Source: a virus
Virus record (IMG/VR): IMGVR_UViG_3300010297_001898
Location: 1-45,148 of that record
Length of the DNA: 45,148 bases
Reading direction: 5' to 3' (one strand)
Part shown: positions 38,510 to 45,148 of the stretch, piece by piece
Layout of the letters: the number at the start of each line of letters is the position of its first letter
Position numbering within the stretch: the stretch's first letter is position 1
Program-made: the position numbers and the translations under genes
Notes under the pieces: model-generated
What the model was told of the DNA's origin: nothing
The model's database searches: none
Seen by the model: only the letters and a program-made list of their open reading frames with translations

Positions 38510-38836
38510 ATGTTTAAGTATATTGTTGCGGCTGTTGCTGCAATGACAATTTCCTCTATGGCTGTTGCTGAGGGGCTTTCAACATCAATCGGTGCAGAGC
38601 GTAATTTAGAAACTGAAATTAACTCAGTTTATTCTTCTGTAAGTTATGGTATTGCTACTGTAACAACTACCTTAGAAGACACAGCAGTTGATAACATGAA
38701 GTTTAATCTATCAACTGTAGAAGTAGACTTTGCGCAGCCAATCGGTGCTACTGGAATTGAAGTCTATATGGATAATGATTTTGATAATGATTTTAAACAT
38801 ACTGCAACTACAGTAGGTGCAAAATTCACCTTCTAA
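38510..38836 (+). CDS. Secreted outer membrane barrel-like protein
   Basis: The product has 108 residues. A clear signal peptide (FKYIVAAVAAMTISSMAVAE) with a cleavage site after AVA is followed by alternating polar and hydrophobic residues that suggest beta strands (VYSSVSYGIATVTTTL, NLSTVEVDF), and it ends in Phe (VGAKFTF), the usual C-terminal signal for barrel insertion. It is short for a full porin, with room for about four to six strands. It lies between endolysin and pstS, with GGAGAAG as ribosome site. A phage-made envelope protein could alter the host surface during infection. Confidence 0.6.
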   Translation: MFKYIVAAVAAMTISSMAVAEGLSTSIGAERNLETEINSVYSSVSYGIATVTTTLEDTAVDNMKFNLSTVEVDFAQPIGATGIEVYMDNDFDNDFKHTATTVGAKFTF

Positions 38837-38842
38837 GAGAAG

Positions 38843-38884
38843 TATGAAAGTTTTATGAAATTATGAGATTTTGGTCTATATACT
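38843..38884 (+). promoter_or_regulatory. PhoB-box-like repeats and -10 box before pstS
   Basis: TATGAAA occurs at 38843 and 38854, spaced 11 bases, with TATGAGA at 38862. On the other strand this reads TTTCATAAAACTTTCATA, close to the PhoB box CTGTCATAAATCTGTCACA but in reverse orientation. TATACT (38879-38884) lies 10 bases beyond the last repeat, the usual place of a -10 box. Confidence 0.4.
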
Positions 38885-38887
38885 CAT

Positions 38888-38920
38888 AGTGAGGATAAGC
38901 GCAACTTATCCTCACTTTTA
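38888..38920 (+). terminator. Strong hairpin before pstS
   Basis: AGTGAGGATAAG and CTTATCCTCACT form a perfect 12-bp stem with the loop CGCAA, followed by TTTTA. It may terminate the preceding gene, or form the 5' end of the pstS mRNA if the -10 box at 38879 is used. Confidence 0.75.
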
Positions 38921-38949
38921 TACCAAAAATCAACTTATTGGAGACAAGT

Positions 38950-39894
38950 ATGAGAAAACTTGCCGTAGTATTATTTAGCATGCTATTTGCGACTTCAGCA
39001 TTTGCACGTGATCAAATCTCAGTTGTCGGATCATCGACAGTATTCCCCTTTTCAACTACAGTAGCAGAAAAATTTGGCCAGACTTCAAACTGGCGCACTC
39101 CTGTAGTAGAATCCACAGGCTCAGGTGGCGGTATTAAAATGTTCTGTAAAGGCATTGGAGCTACTACACCTGACATCGCTAACGCATCAAGAGCAATTAA
39201 ACAATCTGAAATTGATTTCTGTGCTTCTAATAGTGTAACACCTATTGAATATCTTATCGGGTATGATGGTATTACAATTTCGAATTCTAAGGACGGAATT
39301 AGATTTAATTTAAGTAAAAGCGATATTTTTAATGCAGTGTCAGAACAAGTATTGATCAAAGGTGAATGGGTTAAAAATCCATATACTATGTGGAACCAAA
39401 TTAACTCTGAGCTGCCAGATTTAAAGATCGATGTGATGATCCCTCCAACAACATCTGGTACTAGAGATGCATTTGTTGAGTTAATTATGCATGCGCATTG
39501 CAAAAAGAACTTAGGTATGTCTAAGAAAGAATATAAAGCAATGTGCACACAAGTACGTACAGATATTCATGTAGTACAGATGGGCGAAAATGATAATCTA
39601 ATTATTGAAAAGCTTGTTAACGAGAAAGATCGTTTAGGTGTTTTCGGGTTTTCATTTTTAGATCAGAATATAGATAAAGTACAAGCATCAGTTATTGATG
39701 GTGTAGAACCCACATTTGAAACTATTGCAGATGGCTCATATGCTGTATCACGGCCTTTATTCTTTTACGTAAAGAAAGAACATATTGGTGTTATTCCAGG
39801 ACTAGAAGAATATACTAAGTTGTTCATGTCAGATTTAATGATCGGTGATAACGGCGTATTAGTTGATCAAGGACTTATACCTCTTCAAAAATAA
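38950..39894 (+). CDS. pstS: Periplasmic phosphate-binding protein PstS
   Basis: High-affinity phosphate-binding subunit of the host Pst transporter, 314 residues, carried by many marine phages to raise phosphate uptake during infection. A signal peptide (RKLAVVLFSMLFATSAFA) is followed by ISVVGSSTVFPFSTTVAEKF, then ESTGSGGGIKMFCKG and PTTSGTRDAFVELI, the phosphate-contact loops. The ATG at 38950, with TTGGAG upstream, gives the signal peptide; a TTG at 38938 is not needed. A Pho-box-like site and a hairpin precede it. Confidence 0.93.
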   Translation: MRKLAVVLFSMLFATSAFARDQISVVGSSTVFPFSTTVAEKFGQTSNWRTPVVESTGSGGGIKMFCKGIGATTPDIANASRAIKQSEIDFCASNSVTPIEYLIGYDGITISNSKDGIRFNLSKSDIFNAVSEQVLIKGEWVKNPYTMWNQINSELPDLKIDVMIPPTTSGTRDAFVELIMHAHCKKNLGMSKKEYKAMCTQVRTDIHVVQMGENDNLIIEKLVNEKDRLGVFGFSFLDQNIDKVQASVIDGVEPTFETIADGSYAVSRPLFFYVKKEHIGVIPGLEEYTKLFMSDLMIGDNGVLVDQGLIPLQK

Positions 39895-39897
39895 CAG

Positions 39898-39926
39898 TTG
39901 ACTTTTGATACAAGAGGCGCTATTAT
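39898..39926 (+). promoter_or_regulatory. Sigma70-like early promoter for DNA polymerase
   Basis: TTGACT, 17-base spacer, TATTAT, with CAG before the -35 box. It lies 38 bases before gene 43. A hairpin symmetry overlaps its -10 region. Confidence 0.8.
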
Positions 39927-39947
39927 AAGAATAATGATAGCGCCTCT
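39913..39947 (+). other. 11-bp inverted repeat around the gene 43 transcription start
   Basis: AGAGGCGCTAT (39913-39923) and ATAGCGCCTCT (39937-39947) are perfect inverted repeats around a 13-base loop that holds the -10 box. As RNA from upstream it could be a terminator for pstS; as DNA it could be an operator for gene 43. Confidence 0.6.
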
Positions 39948-39964
39948 TTCTATGTAATGGTAAT

Positions 39965-42499
39965 ATGAACTTCTATACTAATATTCATTCCTATAAAGGT
40001 AAGTTACTTCTACGTGGCTACGATAAAGGTACTCGTATGCAACGTAAGATTGATTATAAACCTTACCTCTTTATTAACTCTAAAACTGGTAATAGTGATT
40101 ACCATACTCTGCAAGGTAAACCTGTAGATCGTATAGACTTTGCTTCTATCTCAGAAGCACGTGAGTTTGTACAACGATATCAGGATGTGCATGGTATTAC
40201 GTTTCACGGACTTACGCAGTTTCAATACGTGTATCTTCAAGATGAATACCCTGAAGATGTAGTTGAATATGATCGAGATTTAATTCGTGTATTGAATATT
40301 GATATCGAGGTTGCAGCTGATGAAGGGTTCCCTTCTATTGAGTTAGCTGATAAGCCTATTACTGCTATTACTATGAAGCATAAAGACAAGTATTGGGTCT
40401 TTGGATGCGGTGAGTATACAGTTAAAGATGATAATGTAAAGTATGTAAAGTGTGCTGACGAAGCTACTCTTATTATGAAGTTTCTAGATGTATGGCGTCA
40501 GATTGATCCAGATATTGTTACTGGATGGAACGTAGAGTTCTTTGATGTACCTTATATCGTTAATCGTATTCGTAATGTATGTGGTGAAGGATTCGCTAAA
40601 AAGATCTCACCTTGGGAAATACTAAACGAGCGTACTATTACTATTGCAGGTAGAGAGCATCAGGTATATGATCCTATTGGATTGAACGTACTAGACTATA
40701 TGCAATTGTATCGTAAGTTTACTTTTGTAATGCAAGAGTCATATAGACTTGATCATATTGCAACTGTAGAACTAGGCGAAAAGAAATTAGATTATTCTGA
40801 GTTTGATAGTCTTCTTGAACTGTATAAGAAAGACTATGAAAAATTTATTGACTATAATATTAAAGACGTGGAACTTGTAGAACGTCTAGAAGATAAGTTA
40901 AAGCTTATCGATCAGGTTTTGGCGATTGCGTATGATGGTAAGGTAAACTTCCAAGATACGTTTACGTCAGTACGAATGTGGGACATCATCATACATAATT
41001 ATCTCCTCTCTCAAAAGGTGGTGGTCCCACAACTTAAACTTAAGGATAAAGAACGTCAAGCGGAGGGCGCTTACGTAAAGGATCCTAAAGTCGGCATGCA
41101 TAAGTGGGTAGTTTCATTTGATTTGAACTCCCTGTATCCCCATCTTATCATGCAATATAACATCTCTCCAGAAACGTATGTTAGAAATTGTGGATATCAT
41201 CTCCTGATTGAAGACATAGTAAATGGCAAATTGAATGATGATAACATACGTAAGCAGCTAGACGATGAGAATCTAACTATAGCTGCTACTGGAGGGATGT
41301 TTACTAAAGATTATCAAGGCTTCCTACCTAAACTTATGCAAAAGATGTATGATGATCGAGTAACATGGAAGAATGAGATGTTAAGTGCTAAGAAGGAGTA
41401 TGAGAAGAATCCTTCATATGAGGTAACTAAGAAGATATCTCAATGTCATAATATGCAGTTAGCTAAAAAGGTACAGTTGAATAGTGCTTATGGTGCGTTA
41501 GGTAACCAGTACTTTAGATGGTTTGATCTTAAGTATGCCGAGGCTATTACTAAGTCTGGTCAGCTGTCTATTCGCTGGATGGAGAAGAAGATCAATGAGT
41601 ATCTCAATAGGCTTTTTAAGACAGAGGGTGAAGATTATGTATTGGCGTGCGATACGGATTCAATGTATATTACTCTTGACAAACTTGTTAATCAAGTGTT
41701 TGAAAAAGGAAGTGATGGATCGGAGAGTGAAAGTAAACTACAGACGGAGCGAGTGGTTTCTTTTCTTGATCGAGTCTGTACGGAGAAGTTGGAACCGTAT
41801 ATTGATAAGTGTTACCAGGAACTTGCTACGTATGTAAATGCATACGATCAAAAGATGGTAATGAAGCGAGAAAATATCGCTGATAAAGCTATCTGGACTG
41901 CTAAGAAACGCTATATTATGAATGTGCATGACTCAGAAGGTGTGCGTTATGGTGATCCTAAGTTAAAGATTATGGGCATCGAAGCAGTAAGGTCCTCAAC
42001 ACCTTCGTCCTGTCGTGCTAAGATTAAAGAAGCTATAGTAGTTATTATGAATCAATCTGAAGAAGAGGTGATAGACTTTATTAATAACTTCAGAGAAGAG
42101 TTTAGTCAACTACCTTTTGAAGATGTTGCTTTTCCTAGAGGGTGTAAAGGGCTGACTAAATATAAGGACGCAGCTAGTCTATACCGTAAGGGTACTCCTA
42201 TACACGTTAGAGGCGCTCTTGTATATAATAATCTTCTTAAAGAGCATAAGCTAGAAAATAGATATCAGCCTGTGCAAGAAGGTGATAAGGTAAAGTTCTG
42301 CTATCTTAAACTTCCTAACCCTGTTAGAGAGAATGTTCTCAGTATTAGTAATACGCTTCCTAGACGGTTTGGTCTTGAGAAGTATATTGATTATGATACC
42401 CAATTCGATAAAGCTTTCCTAGAACCTATTAGGACTATCATGGATGCTATTGGTTGGCGTGTTGAGAAGCAAGCATCTCTAGAAGACTTTTGGAGCTAA
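39965..42499 (+). CDS. 43: DNA polymerase gp43 (family B)
   Basis: Replicative polymerase with proofreading, 844 residues (T4 gp43 is 898). Exonuclease motif I has Asp113 and Glu115 in LNIDIEVA, Exo II is in DIVTGWNVEFFDVPYI, and Exo III in YNIKDVELVERL. Polymerase motif A is SFDLNSLYPHLI with Asp386, motif B KVQLNSAYGALGNQYF, motif C CDTDSMY with Asp563 and Asp565. The C-terminal tail, which binds the clamp, ends LEDFWS. It has its own early promoter and follows pstS. Confidence 0.97.
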   Translation: MNFYTNIHSYKGKLLLRGYDKGTRMQRKIDYKPYLFINSKTGNSDYHTLQGKPVDRIDFASISEAREFVQRYQDVHGITFHGLTQFQYVYLQDEYPEDVVEYDRDLIRVLNIDIEVAADEGFPSIELADKPITAITMKHKDKYWVFGCGEYTVKDDNVKYVKCADEATLIMKFLDVWRQIDPDIVTGWNVEFFDVPYIVNRIRNVCGEGFAKKISPWEILNERTITIAGREHQVYDPIGLNVLDYMQLYRKFTFVMQESYRLDHIATVELGEKKLDYSEFDSLLELYKKDYEKFIDYNIKDVELVERLEDKLKLIDQVLAIAYDGKVNFQDTFTSVRMWDIIIHNYLLSQKVVVPQLKLKDKERQAEGAYVKDPKVGMHKWVVSFDLNSLYPHLIMQYNISPETYVRNCGYHLLIEDIVNGKLNDDNIRKQLDDENLTIAATGGMFTKDYQGFLPKLMQKMYDDRVTWKNEMLSAKKEYEKNPSYEVTKKISQCHNMQLAKKVQLNSAYGALGNQYFRWFDLKYAEAITKSGQLSIRWMEKKINEYLNRLFKTEGEDYVLACDTDSMYITLDKLVNQVFEKGSDGSESESKLQTERVVSFLDRVCTEKLEPYIDKCYQELATYVNAYDQKMVMKRENIADKAIWTAKKRYIMNVHDSEGVRYGDPKLKIMGIEAVRSSTPSSCRAKIKEAIVVIMNQSEEEVIDFINNFREEFSQLPFEDVAFPRGCKGLTKYKDAASLYRKGTPIHVRGALVYNNLLKEHKLENRYQPVQEGDKVKFCYLKLPNPVRENVLSISNTLPRRFGLEKYIDYDTQFDKAFLEPIRTIMDAIGWRVEKQASLEDFWS

Positions 42500-42502
42500 A
42501 AA

Positions 42503-42766
42503 ATGTCTGATTTCGATTTTGATTTTGGCTTTAGTGCTGTTACAGAAGATGAACTGAAAGTAGTACAAGAAGCATCTAAACAAGCAGAAACTGCTACACA
42601 AAGCACTTTAATGCTTGAACAAAAGATTAATAGTTTATATAATATGATTATGCCGCTACTAAACAATCTAGCGAAGAATCCTGAAAAGGATTATATCTAT
42701 TGGCCTAATAGATTAGATAAGATTGAACAATTCCGCGACAAACTTGATGAGGTTTATAAAACATGA
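42503..42766 (+). CDS. Small conserved protein between gene 43 and uvsX
   Basis: The product has 87 residues. The N terminus is aromatic and acidic ([18 protein letters not shown]), followed by a coiled-coil-like helix and [19 protein letters not shown], a block I recognise from short proteins at the same place in marine T4-like phages. The Phe/Asp repeats at the start resemble a clamp- or single-strand-protein-binding tail. Function unknown. It lies 3 bases after gene 43 and overlaps uvsX by four bases. Confidence 0.68.
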   Translation: MSDFDFDFGFSAVTEDELKVVQEASKQAETATQSTLMLEQKINSLYNMIMPLLNNLAKNPEKDYIYWPNRLDKIEQFRDKLDEVYKT

Positions 42767-43839
42767 GTGATTTCTTTCGTAATCTGGTAGAAGACATTAA
42801 AGATGCTGATACCGTTATAGCTGCTGATGGTACTGGATCAGCTGAGTTTACTGGTACTATTGATACTGGTTCCTATATTCTGAATGCTGCATTATCAGGT
42901 AGCTTATATGGAGGAGCTCCTAATAATAAGATTACTGCATTTGCAGGTGAGTCTGCTACCGGTAAGACTTTCTTTGTACTAGGTGTAGTCATGCAGTTCT
43001 TAAAAGATAATCCTGAAGGTGGCGTTGTATACTATGATACTGAAGCTGCTGTTACTAAAGAGATGATGGAGTCTAGAGGTATTGATACTCGAAGAGTTAT
43101 TATTGCCGAGCCTGATACTATTCAGAAGTTTAGACACCATGCATTAAAAGTCATTGAGACATATGAGCATACATCTGCTGATAAACGTCCTCCTATGATG
43201 ATGGTTCTTGACTCGCTTGGTCTTTTATCTACTACTAAAGAGATGGAAGATACTACTGAAGGTAAAGAGACTAGAGATATGACGAAAGCTCAAGTCATTA
43301 AAGCTACCTTCCGAGTATTAACTCTTAAACTAGCTAAAGCTAAGATTCCTATGCTAGTTACTAACCATGTATATGATGTAGTAGGGTCTTATGTCCCTAT
43401 GAAAGAGATTGGTGGTGGTACTGGACTTAAGTATGCTGCATCTACTATTGCTATGCTTACTAAGAAAAAAGAAAAAGATGGTACTGATATTATCGGTAAT
43501 ATCGTGAAAGTTAAAATGTATAAGTCAAGACTTTCTAAAGAAAATAAGACCGTAGAAGTACGTCTAAGCTATGAAAAAGGTCTTGATCGTTACTACGGTC
43601 TTCTTGATCTAGCTGAACAGCATGGTATCATTAAGAAGGTATCTACTCGTTATGAAATGCCAGATGGTACTAAGGTATTTGGTAAAGCTATTAATAGTGA
43701 TCCAGAGAAGTACTTTACTCCTGAAATTATGGAACAATTAGAAGCAGCAGCTCGTAAAGAGTTTATGTATGGTGGTGATGAAGAGGAACCCGTAAGTGAC
43801 AATAGACAGGACGATATTAGCGAACCTGATTCACAATGA
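42763..43839 (+). CDS. uvsX: Recombinase UvsX (RecA/Rad51-like)
   Basis: Strand exchange protein of recombination-dependent replication, 358 residues (T4 UvsX is 391). Walker A GESATGKT is at residues 62-69, Walker [11 protein letters not shown] near 147-156, and the DNA-binding loop region lies around [14 protein letters not shown]. It works with UvsY (at 14876) and gp46/gp47 in this window. The C-terminal acidic tail ([17 protein letters not shown]) may control filament formation. Its 3' end overlaps the likely GTG start of gene 41 by 44 bases. Confidence 0.95.
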   Translation: MSDFFRNLVEDIKDADTVIAADGTGSAEFTGTIDTGSYILNAALSGSLYGGAPNNKITAFAGESATGKTFFVLGVVMQFLKDNPEGGVVYYDTEAAVTKEMMESRGIDTRRVIIAEPDTIQKFRHHALKVIETYEHTSADKRPPMMMVLDSLGLLSTTKEMEDTTEGKETRDMTKAQVIKATFRVLTLKLAKAKIPMLVTNHVYDVVGSYVPMKEIGGGTGLKYAASTIAMLTKKKEKDGTDIIGNIVKVKMYKSRLSKENKTVEVRLSYEKGLDRYYGLLDLAEQHGIIKKVSTRYEMPDGTKVFGKAINSDPEKYFTPEIMEQLEAAARKEFMYGGDEEEPVSDNRQDDISEPDSQ

Positions 43840-45148
43840 AGAGTACTTACGTAAAGTACTTCCATTTTGCGATAAAAAATATTTTCAAGATCTAACTGAA
43901 CGTACTGTATATGAAGTAATAGATGAGTACGTAGCAAAGTATAACAATGCTCCTTCTAAAGAAGCATTGCAGATTGATTTAAGTGAACGCAATAATTTAT
44001 CTGAAGATCAGTTTAAGAATGCTCGTGAACTAATTAACGATCTTACTCGCGATGAGGATACTGACTTAGATTGGTTAATGGATCAATCAGAGAAGTTCTG
44101 TCAGGAAAAAGCTGTCTATAATGCTATTATGGATAGTATCAAGATATTAGATGATAAGACAGGCTCACAGCAAAAAGGATCTATTCCAGAAATTTTATCT
44201 AACGCATTAGCTGTATCGTTTGATAGTCATATTGGTCATGATTTCATTGAAGATGCAGAAGAGCGCTTTGACTTTTATCAACGTAAGGAATCTCGCATAC
44301 CTTTTGATCTTGACTACTTTAATAAGATTACTAAGGGTGGGTTACCTAACAAGACGTTGAATATTGCACTAGCAGGTACTGGTGTAGGTAAGTCATTGTT
44401 TATGTGCCATTGTGCTGCAGCTAATCTTATGAATGCTAAAAATGTTCTATACATTACTATGGAGATGGCTGAAGAAAAGATTGCTGAACGTATTGATGCA
44501 AATCTACTTAACGTAACTATGGATGAGTTAAAAGTATTACCTAAAGATGCATACGATAAGAAGATGTCGCGTGTATCTAATAAGACTACAGGTAAACTAA
44601 TTATTAAAGAATATCCTACTGCATCAGCAAGCTCTGGACACTTTAGACATCTATTAAATGAATTGAAACTTAAACGTAGTTTTAGACCTGATATTATCTA
44701 TATTGACTATCTTAATATCTGTATGTCAGCAAGATTGAGGCATGGATCAAATGTTAACAGTTATACGTATGTTAAAGCAATTGCCGAAGAGCTTCGTGGA
44801 CTCGCAGTTGAATTTGGTGTGCCAGTGGTGTCAGCTACGCAGACTACTCGATCCGGGTTCACGTCCTCAGACATCGGGCTTGAGGACACATCTGAATCGT
44901 TTGGGTTGCCGGCAACGGCCGACCTTATGTTTGCTCTTATCTCTACGGAAGAGCTCCAAGACCTCGGACAGATCATGGTGAAGCAGCTTAAGAATAGATA
45001 TAGTGATCCGAATATTAATAGACGGTTTGTATTAGGAGTAGATAGAGCTAAGATGAGATTATTTGATGCAGAGCAAGAAGCTCAAGAAGATGTATTAGAT
45101 GGACCAGTATTTGATGAGACTAATACTGGAGCAAGACTTAAAGAAGCA
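43796..45148 (+). CDS. 41: Replicative DNA helicase gp41 (DnaB-like), 3' end outside window
   Basis: Hexameric helicase at the replication fork, 451 codons visible (T4 gp41 is 475), open to the last base. The GTG at 43796 gives the N terminus [20 protein letters not shown], typical of DnaB-like proteins; no in-frame ATG fits. Walker A is GTGVGKS at residues 194-200, then YITMEMAEE, Walker [11 protein letters not shown] and [10 protein letters not shown], the H3-H4 region. Bases 44830-44960 are clearly more GC-rich than the neighbourhood. The start lies inside uvsX. Confidence 0.93.
   Translation, partial: MTIDRTILANLIHNEEYLRKVLPFCDKKYFQDLTERTVYEVIDEYVAKYNNAPSKEALQIDLSERNNLSEDQFKNARELINDLTRDEDTDLDWLMDQSEKFCQEKAVYNAIMDSIKILDDKTGSQQKGSIPEILSNALAVSFDSHIGHDFIEDAEERFDFYQRKESRIPFDLDYFNKITKGGLPNKTLNIALAGTGVGKSLFMCHCAAANLMNAKNVLYITMEMAEEKIAERIDANLLNVTMDELKVLPKDAYDKKMSRVSNKTTGKLIIKEYPTASASSGHFRHLLNELKLKRSFRPDIIYIDYLNICMSARLRHGSNVNSYTYVKAIAEELRGLAVEFGVPVVSATQTTRSGFTSSDIGLEDTSESFGLPATADLMFALISTEELQDLGQIMVKQLKNRYSDPNINRRFVLGVDRAKMRLFDAEQEAQEDVLDGPVFDETNTGARLKEA

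Noticed and set aside
39012-39548. 178-codon reverse ORF inside pstS
   Set aside because: It is fully opposite a clear pstS gene, has no ribosome site, and its product has no recognisable motif.
44830-44960. GC-rich patch in gene 41 as a sign of recombination
   Set aside because: The frame and conserved helicase motifs run through it without a break, so it may simply be codon choice; kept only as a note in the gene entry.
1-45148. tRNA genes, CRISPR arrays and insertion sequences
   Set aside because: I saw no cloverleaf-like segments in the short gaps, no regular spacer repeats and no transposase motifs; gaps are all under 150 bases.

Overview
This window is part of the genome of a T4-like myovirus (long contractile tail). 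It probably comes from a marine phage infecting a heterotrophic proteobacterium. Evidence for T4 affiliation is the conserved gene order: neck, terminase, sheath, tube, portal, core, protease, scaffold and capsid genes (13-14-15-16-17-18-19-20-67-68-21-22-23), then uvsY-uvsW-55-47-46, then 45-44-62-regA, 43, uvsX and 41. Marine style is inferred from pstS, hsp20, peptide deformylase and an A-type Fe-S carrier, which are typical auxiliary genes of marine T4-like phages. No photosynthesis genes, tRNA genes, CRISPR arrays or insertion sequences were seen. All confident genes lie on the + strand, tightly packed with many ATGA/TAATG overlaps, and no gap over 300 bases lacks a gene.

Layout. 1-14.8 kb: virion structure and DNA packaging, starting inside a tail fibre gene and ending with the major capsid protein and a second tail-tube-like protein. 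14.9-20.8 kb: recombination and late transcription (UvsY, UvsW, an Sm-like protein, sigma factor gp55, gp47/gp46). 20.8-22.4 kb: GMP reductase and peptide deformylase. 22.5-32.3 kb: an accessory island that carries a full 7-deazaguanine pathway (FolE, QueD, QueE, QueC, QueF), a preQ0/preQ1 transporter (YhhQ), a DpdA-type DNA transglycosylase, a formyltransferase and a stand-alone class II glutamine amidotransferase. It also holds an Fe-S carrier, a P-loop kinase-like protein, a SprT-like protease and small unknowns. 32.3-36.5 kb: dCTP deaminase/dUTPase-like protein, glycosyltransferase-like protein, sliding clamp and loader, RegA. 36.6-39.9 kb: Hsp20, several tiny ORFs including a 10-cysteine miniprotein, endolysin, a secreted barrel-like protein and PstS. 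40-45.1 kb: DNA polymerase, UvsX and the start of the gp41 helicase, cut by the window end.

How the genes fit together. GTP is turned by FolE, QueD, QueE and QueC into preQ0, which QueF would reduce to preQ1. DpdA would exchange it into DNA in place of guanine, and the formyltransferase overlapping dpdA fits a DpdN-type step giving 7-(formylamino)methyl-7-deazaguanine. This is the main biological prediction of the window. Regulation can be read from two promoter types: sigma70-like early promoters (TTGnnn-N17-TATAAT, often preceded by AG) and gp55-type late promoters (TATAAATA or CTAAATA). Several promoters are followed at once by compact hairpins, some with GNRA loops, that would sit at the 5' end of the mRNA.
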